8,085 bases of DNA from Bacteroidales bacterium 45-6 (GCA_001897035.1 MKRS01000448.1:1-8085), one strand, 5' to 3'. Positions 1 to 7,956 are shown, numbered from the stretch's first letter. The notes: generated by a model not told the origin, from the sequence alone. Numbers and translations: made by a program.

Positions 1-24
1 TCGCGCAACGATTAAGTGTGCACA

Positions 25-50
25 AAGAAGAAGAAGAAGAAGAAAAAAAG
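25..50. repeat. AAG trinucleotide repeat running into poly-A
   Basis: Six perfect AAG units (25-42) are followed by seven A residues and a G. A shorter GAAGAAGAAGAAG run recurs at 502-514, beside the end of the dehydrogenase gene. Pure trinucleotide microsatellites of this length are common in eukaryotic non-coding DNA and less usual in bacterial intergenic DNA. Confidence 0.8.
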
Positions 51-177
51 CTATTTAACAATTCCAAACCTTGAACACGTATTAATTCGATTTTTCGAAA
101 GAAAAAAAAGTAAACGAACCGAAATCCAATCCAATTAAATCAAATAAATCATCCGCGTTTGTCTCAATTCGTTTCTG

Positions 178-297
178 GTAAGATATATTCTTTGTAAGGC
201 ATCTATTGACATTTGACAAATCATCTAATCATTGACTGTAGTATCAACTAATTCGATATATTATTTATACGATAACCTTTTTCTCATTTATGTTTAG
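178..297 (+). other. Intron-like segment (GTAAG...TTTAG)
   Basis: The segment begins with CTG|GTAAGA, a near-consensus eukaryotic 5' splice site. It ends with a T-rich tract and TTTATGTTTAG|A, a good 3' splice site. A CTAAT branch-point-like motif lies at about 247-251, some 46 bases before the acceptor. The 120-base length suits a short insect intron. Such matches arise by chance in AT-rich DNA, and no coding exon is recognisable on either side, so this is only suggestive. It matters as support for a eukaryotic origin of the left flank. Confidence 0.2.
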
Positions 298-478
298 AAC
301 GCTTCGAGTTACAGAAGGCTAATCAGAGGATCAGTTGGGCTTTCTCCGAGGATAAACACGAAAGAAAATGTTTCTGTAAATAATTAAAACGACCAATCGA
401 TACTAGTGTTTTTCTATCTAATCGAGTTGAGCGATTTCGACACAAGATTATGCAAATATTCTCCAAGACAAATCTGTT

Positions 479-495
479 AGAACAATATGTGTTCT
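479..495. repeat. Short perfect inverted repeat
   Basis: AGAACA (479-484) and TGTTCT (490-495) form a perfect 6-base inverted repeat around a 5-base spacer. It lies about 27 bases beyond the dehydrogenase stop codon. It could form a small hairpin, but no U-run follows on the minus strand, so it is a poor candidate for the operon's intrinsic terminator. It may be chance. Confidence 0.3.
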
Positions 496-521
496 CATTC
501 GGAAGAAGAAGAAGTCTATTA

Positions 522-3338
522 TTATACTTCGATGCACAAATAGAAAATAGACTTGAAGTTGACGTGGCTGTGTTCACTCATCCCGATTTCGCAAGTGCGG
601 CTGGTGGAATACCCTTCGTGGCATGCTGCCGGAATTTGTTCTTCGAGATGCCTTTGGCCGTGTTCGTTCAGCTCGGGATAGGTGAAACCCCTGTCGCCGG
701 CAAATCCGCAGCAATTGGTTTCCACCGAAACAACGTTTTTGGCACACATTCCGGCCAGTTTCTTGAGGTTTTCTTCCATGCCGATTTTCTTGACCGAACA
801 TACGGGGAAAACCACGACCTCTTCGTGCGGATGTTTCACTTCCAGCTTCGGCATCACGTATTTCAACATGAATTCGATGGGGTCGTAGATGTGGATGTTG
901 GGATTGGTATATCCTTCGTGGAATGTGTAGAAACACGGACTCATGTCGAACAGGATTGGATATTTCCCCCCTTCGGAAGCCTTCAGCAGAGCCGTTTCCA
1001 ATTCTTGCAACTTGCGTGTTCCTTCTTCTTTCAAGCCCTTGCTGCTGAATGCCATTCCGCAGCAGAGGTTGTCTAATTTCTCCGGATAAATGATCGTGAA
1101 TCCGGCACGAGCGAGCAACTCCTCCGTTTTACGGGTCAATTCCACTTCTTCTGAAGCATATCCTTTCGATTTTCCCATCGTCCGGTTGATGCAAGACGGG
1201 AAATAGACCACCTTGTCCGCTTGCCCCGGATTGGCTACTGCATGTTTTATTTTTCGTCCACCTTTCGGCATATCTTTGTTCCATTTCGGGATGGCATTTC
1301 CCGACAACGAACGCATTCCTCCGGCAATGCCACCCATCAGCGAATCGCCCAAAATTGTTTGCCAGAAGCCCACAAAGTTGAGACCTGAACGTCCCGCAGC
1401 CGTGATTTCGGAGATATGTTCGCCAATGAAGTGAGCTACTTTCTTTGCCTTGTCGCTGGCTTCCGAGTGGCGAACATCCTTGATGAATTTTCCTGTGTCG
1501 ATTTTCACCGGGCAAAGCAAGGCGCAAAGCCCATCGGTGGCGCAGGTTTCGTTTGAAAAATACTGGGCATCTTCCACCATTTTCAGCAAACGTTCGGGAT
1601 CGTCTCCGGCGGCCCGCAAGCGCGAAATTTCACGGGCAATCACAATTCGTTGCCTGGGCGAAAGAGTGAGTCCTTCGGCCACGCAGTTGGGTTCGCAAAA
1701 TCCACACTCCATACACTTGTCCACCAATTCGTTGACAGCCGGAAGCGGTTTCAGGTTTTCCAAATGGATTTCGGGATTCTTGTTGATAATTACTCCCGGA
1801 TTTATCACTTTGTACGGATCGAAAATATCTTTGATGCGCAACATAATCTGATAGGCCGCTTCGCCCCATTCCTTTTCCACAAAAGGAGCCATGTTGCGCC
1901 CTGTTCCATGCTCAGCCTTGAGCGAACCGTCAAATTTTCCGACCACCATGTCGGAAATCTCATCCATCAATTGGGCGTAGCGTTTCACCTCGCTCGGGGT
2001 CGAAAAATCTTGCGAAAACACCATGTGCAAGTTTCCGTCCAAGGCGTGGCCAAAGAGAGCCGCATCGTTGTATTCCAATCGTTTGAAAATTTCTTTCAGG
2101 GCAATGCAGCCTTCGGCCAATCGCTCAATGGGGAAAGCCACGTCCTCGATGATACAAGTGGTGCCGGTTTTGCGCAGACCGCCCACAGACGACAGCAACC
2201 CTTTTCGAGCCTTCCAATTGAAGTTGTATTCTTTCGGGTCGGATGTGAAGCGGAATTCCTGGATAGTCGGATAAGATTCAACCGCTTTGCGGATTTCCAC
2301 CTCTTTCCCATTTATTTCATCTTTGGATTGCCCTTGAATTTCCACCAGCAGCACACAAGCTGTTTCGGGCAATGTGCGGAAATAAGCGGGAGCTTCCGAA
2401 TCGTCTTCCACCGAACGGATGGAATCACGGTCGAGCAATTCCACCGCCGACACGGGGCTTTTCTTGAGATGGGGAACGGCTTCGCAAGCCTTCTCTATCG
2501 TTTCGAAAATCATCAAGGTGCAAGCCTTGAATTTTTCGTCCACCACGGTGTTGTAAGTCAAGCTGGAAATAAAAGCCAGCGTCCCTTCCGCTCCAATTAT
2601 CAGGTGTTTGATAATCTCAAACGGGTCGCTATAATCCACCAATGCGTTGATGCTGTAACCCGTTGTGTTCTTGATTTTGAATTTCTTCCGGATGCGTTCG
2701 GTCAACACAGCGTCGGCAGCCACGTCGTCTCTCAGCTTCTCTATTTCATGGATAATCTCAGGATGTTTTTCCGAAAATGCTTTCCGGCTCTCGACATCGG
2801 CTGTGTCCAAAATAGTGCCATCGAACAACACCAAACGCACATCGGCAACCGTCTTATAAGAATTTTGGCTGGTGCCGCAACACATTCCGCTAGCGTTGTT
2901 AGACGCAATTCCGCCAATCATTGCTGCATTGATGGAAGCGGGATCAGGTCCGATTTTCCGTCCAAAAGGTTGTAGCGAGATGTTCGCTTTCGACCCGGTT
3001 ACTCCAGGCTGGAGCTTAATCTTCAATCCATTGTTCAAAATTTGGGACTGCTTCCATTGGTGGGTTGCTACCATCAAAATGGAATCAGAAATTGCTTGGC
3101 CCGACAAGCTCGTTCCCGCAGCCCGGTAAGTGATTGGTAATTTGAAACGGTTCGCTTGGCGAATCACCTCCACTGCCTCTTCTTCGGAATGGACTTGTAC
3201 TACCATTTTCGGTATCATCCGATAGAAGCTGGCGTCTGTGCCATAGGCCAATAATTGCAAAGGGTTGGTGATGATCCGCTTGGGATCCACTACTTTGCTG
3301 ATTTCATCTCTGATTTGTTGATAGTTTTCAGGAAGCAT
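522..3338 (-). CDS. dld: FAD/Fe-S D-lactate dehydrogenase (Dld-II type)
   Basis: This 938-residue flavoprotein is expected to oxidise D-lactate to pyruvate and pass electrons to the respiratory chain at the inner face of the membrane. The N-terminal FAD-binding domain spans about residues 40-260, with AAGTSLSGQ (73-81), GPDPAS (130-135) and GGIASNNASG (142-151). The FAD-oxidase C domain follows, with HALDGNLH (431-438) and EHGTGRN (476-482). A ferredoxin-like part has Cys542/545/548/552 and Cys599/605/609. Two CCG domains end the protein, with CCG at 759-761 and 876-878 and further cysteines at 716, 802, 847 and 915. Length and order match Shewanella Dld-II (about 930 residues). It is the last gene of the operon, 79 bases after lutC. 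The last residues (YLCIEV) differ from the YLVDE-type ending I recall for the family and lie at a change in base composition. D-2-hydroxyglutarate is an alternative substrate for relatives such as YdiJ, but the neighbours favour lactate. Confidence 0.9.
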   Translation of the reverse strand: MLPENYQQIRDEISKVVDPKRIITNPLQLLAYGTDASFYRMIPKMVVQVHSEEEAVEVIRQANRFKLPITYRAAGTSLSGQAISDSILMVATHQWKQSQILNNGLKIKLQPGVTGSKANISLQPFGRKIGPDPASINAAMIGGIASNNASGMCCGTSQNSYKTVADVRLVLFDGTILDTADVESRKAFSEKHPEIIHEIEKLRDDVAADAVLTERIRKKFKIKNTTGYSINALVDYSDPFEIIKHLIIGAEGTLAFISSLTYNTVVDEKFKACTLMIFETIEKACEAVPHLKKSPVSAVELLDRDSIRSVEDDSEAPAYFRTLPETACVLLVEIQGQSKDEINGKEVEIRKAVESYPTIQEFRFTSDPKEYNFNWKARKGLLSSVGGLRKTGTTCIIEDVAFPIERLAEGCIALKEIFKRLEYNDAALFGHALDGNLHMVFSQDFSTPSEVKRYAQLMDEISDMVVGKFDGSLKAEHGTGRNMAPFVEKEWGEAAYQIMLRIKDIFDPYKVINPGVIINKNPEIHLENLKPLPAVNELVDKCMECGFCEPNCVAEGLTLSPRQRIVIAREISRLRAAGDDPERLLKMVEDAQYFSNETCATDGLCALLCPVKIDTGKFIKDVRHSEASDKAKKVAHFIGEHISEITAAGRSGLNFVGFWQTILGDSLMGGIAGGMRSLSGNAIPKWNKDMPKGGRKIKHAVANPGQADKVVYFPSCINRTMGKSKGYASEEVELTRKTEELLARAGFTIIYPEKLDNLCCGMAFSSKGLKEEGTRKLQELETALLKASEGGKYPILFDMSPCFYTFHEGYTNPNIHIYDPIEFMLKYVMPKLEVKHPHEEVVVFPVCSVKKIGMEENLKKLAGMCAKNVVSVETNCCGFAGDRGFTYPELNEHGQRHLEEQIPAACHEGYSTSRTCEIGMSEHSHVNFKSIFYLCIEV

Positions 3339-3349
3339 GACTTTGAAAA

Positions 3350-3378
3350 TTAATATGCCAATTAGTTAATATGCCAAT
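3350..3378. repeat. 13-base direct repeat between lutC and dld
   Basis: TTAATATGCCAAT occurs at 3350-3362 and again at 3366-3378, separated by TAG, giving a 16-base period. Similar runs of ...TGCCAAT... are, from memory, frequent in Bacteroidales intergenic DNA, so this may be a common small repeat and not an operator. It occupies the stretch between the candidate promoter box and the dld start codon and would be transcribed as part of its leader. Confidence 0.7.
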
Positions 3379-3381
3379 GTG

Positions 3382-3389
3382 CAAATTTA
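3382..3389 (-). promoter_or_regulatory. Candidate internal Bacteroidota -7 box for dld
   Basis: Read on the minus strand this is TAAATTTG, an exact match to the Bacteroidota sigma-ABfr -7 consensus TAnnTTTG. It lies about 44 bases upstream of the dld start codon, which would leave a short leader. No TTTG -33 element stands at the expected distance upstream, so the promoter is uncertain. If active, it would let dld be expressed apart from lutABC. Confidence 0.3.
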
Positions 3390-3417
3390 CGATTTTACGA
3401 ATTGATAATTTCACTCT

Positions 3418-3999
3418 TTATTTAAGAATCACCGTTACTCCTTTGGCGCCGTGCGCTCCCACCACCAAGGCTTGTTCGATGTCAGCCGTTTTGGAAGGAC
3501 CGGAAATGAATACGCCGAAGCCTTTTTCGCCGAAGTTGATCTGCCGGTAGGCTTCGTGCATGTTGTTCACCACTTTTGTTTTGTCCAGCACAATGACCAA
3601 ATATTCCGCAATGAAATAGATGCCTTTGTGCTTCACATTCTGCGGAATCCACACGCAGCCGTTTTCGGCCACGCCGATTTCTCCTTGCACGATGGCCAAA
3701 TCGGTGCCATTGAGCGAGTGCGGATCTTCCACCTCATCGGGATTGAAGGTGGCCACTTCAATTTCCCGCAGATTGGAAGCAATGGTCTTGGCTTCGGGAT
3801 AATGGGTCTTGATGAATTCGTTGATGTCTTCTTCGGGCTTCAGCACGAGGGCATCACCACCAACGGCTTTGCTCACCTCAATGAATTTTTCGAGAGGATC
3901 GGGATAGACGATTCCTTCCAGAAGGTCGATGTCAGGCATATCGTATCGCTCGCTGATATTCCGTTGGAGGCTGTATAATATATCTTTCTTGTTACTCAT
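3418..3999 (-). CDS. lutC: LutC/LldG, LUD-domain subunit of L-lactate oxidation
   Basis: This 193-residue protein of the LUD (DUF162) family is the third component of the LutABC (LldEFG) L-lactate-to-pyruvate system. It has no iron-sulfur cysteine motif, as expected. The family core is visible: LAIVQGEIGVAENGCVW in the middle, then AEYLVIVLDK, and near the C-terminus GVFISGPSKTADIEQALVVG, where the family's GPSxTADIE signature lies. It is shorter than Bacillus LutC (about 240 residues), but shorter forms seem usual in Bacteroidota. The start at 3999 is preceded by no Shine-Dalgarno sequence but by an AT-rich leader with several ATCATT copies. It lies 42 bases after lutB, so co-transcription is likely. 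Confidence 0.92.
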   Translation of the reverse strand: MSNKKDILYSLQRNISERYDMPDIDLLEGIVYPDPLEKFIEVSKAVGGDALVLKPEEDINEFIKTHYPEAKTIASNLREIEVATFNPDEVEDPHSLNGTDLAIVQGEIGVAENGCVWIPQNVKHKGIYFIAEYLVIVLDKTKVVNNMHEAYRQINFGEKGFGVFISGPSKTADIEQALVVGAHGAKGVTVILK

Positions 4000-4041
4000 A
4001 ATGATGAAATGAATGATGCGTGATAAATGATTGGTGGATAT

Positions 4042-5418
4042 TTACTTCTTCGGTTTCACTTTTCCGCTTTTCCACATGGAGGTAAACGATTCCTTGGCAA
4101 AACGGGGCAATTCGCGCCCTTTTCCCCATTCGTTCAATCCATTATAGACCATGAAATGAGGCATGTGATTCACCAGAGGGGCAAATTTCAAGGCGAAATT
4201 ATAGAGTCCGGGGCGCTCAAACAGGAACTTCAATCCTGCTGACATCGTTTTTTTCAACGGATCTGCTTTCCCATAAGAATCCAAATTTTGCCTCCAACGG
4301 TAGATCTGGTCTGCCAAATCGATTTTCACAGGACACACATTGTTGCAGGAATAGCACAATGAACAGGCAGACACATTGTCGGAATATTCCTTCGGATGGC
4401 GCAACATGCCAAGATTGATGCCAATGGGCCCGGGAATGAAATAGGTGTAGGAGAATCCACCGCTTCGGCGATAGACCGGGCAGGTGTTCATGCAGGCGCC
4501 GCAACGGATACACTTCAAGGTCTGGATGTGTTCCTTGTTGCCCAAAATATCACTGCGCCCGTTATCGACAATGATGTAGTGCATTTGTCCGCCGTCCACT
4601 GGTTTGCGAAAATGCGATGTATAAGTGGTGGAGGGTTGTCCTGTGGCCGAGCGGGCAAGTAGTCGGGTGAATACGCCAAGAGACTGCACGGTGGGTACTA
4701 TCTTTTCCAAACCCATCGACACGATGTGCACTTTAGGCATGGAAGTTCCCATGTCGGCATTGCCTTCGTTGGTGCAAACCACCACGTCGCCTGTTTCGGC
4801 TACGCCAAAATTGCAACCCGTCATTCCCACATCGGCGGTCAGGAACTCGTTGCGAAGGTGCTGGCGGGCAGCACGAGTAAGGTAGGTCGGGTCGGAATTC
4901 CCTTTCTCGGTATGCAGCTTGTCTTCGAATAATTCTCCTACCTGTTGCCGTTTCAAGTGAATGGCCGGAAGTACTATGTGGCTGGGCATTTCCCCTTTCA
5001 ATTGTAATATACGTTCTCCCAAATCGCTCTCGATGACATCTATTCCATGGCTGATAAGGAAATCATTCAGGTGGCATTCTTCGGTGAGCATGGATTTGCT
5101 TTTCACCATCTTTTTGGCATTTAAGCCATGCAAGATGTCAAGCACAATTTGGTTGTGTTCGGCGGCATCTTTGGCCCAATGTACTATCACGCCGTTGGCT
5201 TCGGCCTTCTCTGAAAATTGGTCCAAGTATTTATCCAAGTGGGTGATGGTGTGCATCTTGATCTTGTTGGCCATTTCTCTCAAGTCCTCCCATTCGGGAA
5301 GGGAGAAAGCCATCCTGTCGCGTTTTTCGCGGACAAACCAAAGCGTCTCGTTATGCCAGGTTTCTTGCTGCTTGTCGGACAGAAAACGTTCTGCCGCTTT
5401 TGTGTGTTTTGTGCTCAT
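4042..5418 (-). CDS. lutB: LutB/LldF, iron-sulfur subunit of L-lactate oxidation
   Basis: This 458-residue subunit combines a LUD domain with a two-cluster ferredoxin domain and is thought to be the electron-carrying core of LutABC. The N-terminal LUD part includes GMTGCNFGVAETGDVVVCTN (about 198-217). Two [4Fe-4S] sites follow, at Cys303/306/309/313-Pro and Cys352/355/358/362-Pro. The C-terminal tail (about 380-458) resembles the LutB C-terminal domain. The start at 5418 was chosen over the open frame reaching 5628 because its ATG overlaps the lutA stop as ATGA, and the protein then begins MSTKHTKAAERFL as in relatives. An AGGA lies just before this ATG. The 4-base overlap implies translational coupling to lutA. 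Length is close to that of B. subtilis LutB (about 475). Confidence 0.94.
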   Translation of the reverse strand: MSTKHTKAAERFLSDKQQETWHNETLWFVREKRDRMAFSLPEWEDLREMANKIKMHTITHLDKYLDQFSEKAEANGVIVHWAKDAAEHNQIVLDILHGLNAKKMVKSKSMLTEECHLNDFLISHGIDVIESDLGERILQLKGEMPSHIVLPAIHLKRQQVGELFEDKLHTEKGNSDPTYLTRAARQHLRNEFLTADVGMTGCNFGVAETGDVVVCTNEGNADMGTSMPKVHIVSMGLEKIVPTVQSLGVFTRLLARSATGQPSTTYTSHFRKPVDGGQMHYIIVDNGRSDILGNKEHIQTLKCIRCGACMNTCPVYRRSGGFSYTYFIPGPIGINLGMLRHPKEYSDNVSACSLCYSCNNVCPVKIDLADQIYRWRQNLDSYGKADPLKKTMSAGLKFLFERPGLYNFALKFAPLVNHMPHFMVYNGLNEWGKGRELPRFAKESFTSMWKSGKVKPKK

Positions 5419-6155
5419 AATCCTGCGGCTAAAATTTCTACAACATGAATAAACTTGATCGGGAGTTTTTGGCGATCCACCACTCCCTCCATGTGCATCA
5501 GGCAAGAGCTGTCGGCTCCGGTGATGTATTCGGCTCCAGTTGCGATATGGTTTTTTACTTTGTCTTCTCCCATGCAAGAGGATATAGCACTCTCTTCCAC
5601 GGAAAACATGCCGCCAAAGCCGCAACATTCGTCCACCTTTTGAGGTTCAAGCACCTCCACTCCTTCCACTAACGAGAGCAAGTCTTTCACCTTCGAATAT
5701 TTCGGAATATTTAGCTCGCTTGCTGATGAAAGGTGCAACTCGCGCACTCCGTGGCAACTATTGTGTACACTCACTTTGTGCGGGAATTTTCCCGGCAAGC
5801 GATCCACTTTCAACACATCGTGAAGAAATTCGCAGATGTCGTATATCTTTCCGCTGGTTTGGCACAAATGATCTTCTTTTTTGAGTAACCGCGGGTAGTT
5901 TTCCTTCACAAAGGCAACGCAACTGGCCGAAGGGGCCACTACATAATCGTATTTTTCAAACAATTGGTCGAATTTCTTCGCTAAAGGAACTGCCTTATCT
6001 TCAAATCCCCCATTGGCCATCGACTGGCCGCAACAGGTCTGATCCATCGGATAGTCCACTTCTACACCAAGATGGTCGAGCAATTTGTAAGATGCCACTC
6101 CCACTTCGGGGAAAACGGCATTCACATAGCAGGGAATAAACAAACCTACTTTCAT
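5415..6155 (-). CDS. lutA: LutA/LldE, CCG-domain subunit of L-lactate oxidation
   Basis: This 246-residue protein carries two cysteine-rich CCG domains and is the first component of the LutABC L-lactate oxidation system, with a fold related to the heterodisulfide reductase HdrB subunit. The first domain has Cys9, CCG at 41-43 and Cys79. The second has HNSCHG (Cys134), ECCGFGGMFSVEE (CCG at 177-179) and ADSSCLMHMEG (Cys218). All expected cysteines are present, so cluster binding should be intact. The length is close to that of LutA/YkgE (about 240). The start is preceded by a purine-rich AGAAAGAAAAG run that may help ribosome binding. It begins 71 bases after the permease stop and overlaps lutB by 4 bases. 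Confidence 0.94.
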   Translation of the reverse strand: MKVGLFIPCYVNAVFPEVGVASYKLLDHLGVEVDYPMDQTCCGQSMANGGFEDKAVPLAKKFDQLFEKYDYVVAPSASCVAFVKENYPRLLKKEDHLCQTSGKIYDICEFLHDVLKVDRLPGKFPHKVSVHNSCHGVRELHLSSASELNIPKYSKVKDLLSLVEGVEVLEPQKVDECCGFGGMFSVEESAISSCMGEDKVKNHIATGAEYITGADSSCLMHMEGVVDRQKLPIKFIHVVEILAAGL

Positions 6156-6226
6156 CTTTTCTTTCTATTGATATTTTTAAATTGATTGTCTGTCTTTGGG
6201 ATAATAGAATACGTCAGGAAATGCGA

Positions 6227-7846
6227 TTATAGTAGCAATCCCGAGAGAATTTTGGGCAAAAAATAGACCATCAGTCCAGCAATCACAATATATCCCAACG
6301 CAAAGGGAACAGCTTTTTTGAGTATTGCGCCCTCTTGCCCTTGCTGGCCGATAGCCGATGTAGCAACAGCAATGCTTTGGGGCGAAATGATTTTCCCGCC
6401 TGTAGCGCCGGCTGTGTTGGCTGCGGCTAACCAGCTCCCGTTTTCCCCGATCTGATGGGCTACGGATGCTTGCAGTTTCCCAAAGAGGATATTGGACGAA
6501 GTGTCGCTGCCCGTGAGAAATGTCCCCAAACAGCCTATCGTGGGTGCAAACAAGGGATAATAAGATCCGGTGGCAAATGCCAAAGCTACCCCGATGACCC
6601 CGATCATGCCCGAAAAATCCATCACCGACGACAAAGCGATCAGGGAGCATACTGTCACGATGGTTTTTTTCTGTTGTTTGAATACTTTCCAAAGTAGTTT
6701 GAACAATTCTCCCAAACCGGCTCCTTGGATAATTCCTCCCAGCATAGAACCCAAAAACAGCAATATTCCCGTATCCACGAGCCAGTAAATTTTTACCGCA
6801 TGGGGAACATCTTTTCCCGATGCCACATTGAAAATCTCAAAATTGAATATGGTTTTTAAAAGCGGGGTCAGCATTTCCCGCAATGGGAGCAAGGGGCTTG
6901 TCAAGATCACAAGGGCAAGGATCAGGCCATACACGCTCCAAGCCTTGAGGCTATCCGACGTGGAAGCAGACACGGCTTTCTCGGCAGCAGCCGTTGTGCC
7001 TTTTTTGCGCTCTGAAATTTTGGCATACAAGACAATGGTGATAATGGAGGCTATACTGCCTAAAATAGCGGGTGTTTCGGCTCCCATGTAGCGGGCTGCC
7101 AGGTATTGCACCACAATGGACACCACCCCAACCAAGAGGCTCACGAAAACGTATTTGGGAATAGCTTTTGCCTTGGGTTCGGTGAGGTACATCAACACGA
7201 AGGGAATCAAAATCATCAAAGGAGACAATTGGAAAATCACTTGTGTACTCAACGTTTGGATGTCCGTGACCCTGGCTTGTTCGGCCAACACTTTCACGGG
7301 AGTGCCCACAGCCCCGAAGCCAGTGGCCACACTATTGGCAATCAGGCTTACCAATGCCGAAAAAACGGGCTTAAATCCTAAGCTTATCAGCAATGCTGCA
7401 GGAATCGCTACCGCCGTGCCAAAGCCGGCCATCCCTTCCAGAAAGCTGCCGAAGCCCCAAGTCAGCAGAAGCACTTGGATGGCACGGTCGGACGATATGG
7501 AGATGAATTGCTGCTTGATGATCTCCATTTTCCCAGTGAAAACCAGCACGTTGTAACTGAAAATCGCCATGATGATGATAATCAGGATGGGGAAAATGGC
7601 CTTCAGGATTCCATACAAGACGGACAAACTCGTGTCCATAAGCGGAAATCGGAATGCAAATATGGCCAGCAACACTGTCACCAACAAGGTGATGAACGAA
7701 CTTTTGTCGCCTGGCATTTTGAGAAAGCCCATCAATGCCACCAAAAGCAAGACTGGAGCAACAGCCAAGACAATCTGACCAACTCCGGCAGGTTGTATCT
7801 GGCTTTGCAAAAGGATCGAGGAGATAAGGTTCATGGCTATCATCAT
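6227..7846 (-). CDS. lctP: Lactate permease, LctP family
   Basis: This inner-membrane transporter is expected to take up L- and D-lactate (and possibly glycolate) with protons. The 539-residue product is strongly hydrophobic along its length, with a dozen or so membrane segments, which fits the roughly 550 residues of E. coli LldP. Family motifs include GSFLEGMAGFGTAVAIPAAL (132-151), GCLGTFLTGSDTSSNILFGK (438-457) and NTAGATGGKIISPQSIAVA (477-495). A charged cytoplasmic loop (KISERKKG and following residues) lies at about 276-300. Three in-frame ATGs compete for the start, at 7846, 7843 and 7834; none has a clear Shine-Dalgarno sequence, so the protein may begin at MNLISS, five residues in. 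It is the first gene of the operon, and its position fits co-expression with the oxidation enzymes. Confidence 0.94.
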   Translation of the reverse strand: MMIAMNLISSILLQSQIQPAGVGQIVLAVAPVLLLVALMGFLKMPGDKSSFITLLVTVLLAIFAFRFPLMDTSLSVLYGILKAIFPILIIIIMAIFSYNVLVFTGKMEIIKQQFISISSDRAIQVLLLTWGFGSFLEGMAGFGTAVAIPAALLISLGFKPVFSALVSLIANSVATGFGAVGTPVKVLAEQARVTDIQTLSTQVIFQLSPLMILIPFVLMYLTEPKAKAIPKYVFVSLLVGVVSIVVQYLAARYMGAETPAILGSIASIITIVLYAKISERKKGTTAAAEKAVSASTSDSLKAWSVYGLILALVILTSPLLPLREMLTPLLKTIFNFEIFNVASGKDVPHAVKIYWLVDTGILLFLGSMLGGIIQGAGLGELFKLLWKVFKQQKKTIVTVCSLIALSSVMDFSGMIGVIGVALAFATGSYYPLFAPTIGCLGTFLTGSDTSSNILFGKLQASVAHQIGENGSWLAAANTAGATGGKIISPQSIAVATSAIGQQGQEGAILKKAVPFALGYIVIAGLMVYFLPKILSGLLL

Positions 7847-7956
7847 GAGTATTTCATATTTTGTTTTGAATACATTACTTCCCTCTTTGTAAAATCAAAG
7901 CCGCCTATTTCACATAATTATTTGATTTTCAAATATCTTTTCTTTCAAGATTTCTT

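Larger units (their letters stand above)
1..521. other. Gene-free AT-rich flank of possibly foreign origin
   Basis: No reading frame here is credible as a bacterial gene; the short open frames lack recognisable domains. By hand count the stretch has about 169 G+C in 520 bases (33%), against 48% in a sampled line of the adjoining gene. It contains 23 CpG where about 14 would be expected from its base content, a ratio near 1.7. It also holds an AAG microsatellite, A-runs and an intron-like segment. High CpG in AT-rich DNA is known from hymenopteran insects, so host DNA joined to a bacterial symbiont contig is one reading. The other is an ordinary AT-rich Bacteroidota intergenic region. The sequence alone does not decide. 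Confidence 0.5.

Noticed and set aside
479..495. Intrinsic terminator for the operon
   Set aside because: The stem is only six base pairs, mostly A-T, and no T-run follows it in the direction of transcription.
450..1076. A 208-codon open frame on the plus strand crossing from the AT-rich flank into dld antisense
   Set aside because: Most of it is the reverse of conserved dehydrogenase codons. It shows no known domain, so it is a shadow frame even though it spans the junction.
1650..2975. A 441-codon open frame on the plus strand opposite dld
   Set aside because: It lies wholly inside the well-supported dehydrogenase gene, and its predicted protein has no recognisable domain. Long antisense open frames are expected opposite genes with this codon use.
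3451..3978. A 175-codon plus-strand open frame opposite lutC
   Set aside because: It mirrors the conserved LUD-domain gene and its product shows no motif of its own.
5419..5628. A 70-residue N-terminal extension of LutB
   Set aside because: It would overlap conserved lutA codes by over 200 bases. The ATGA overlap start at 5418 gives the usual LutB N-terminus and length.
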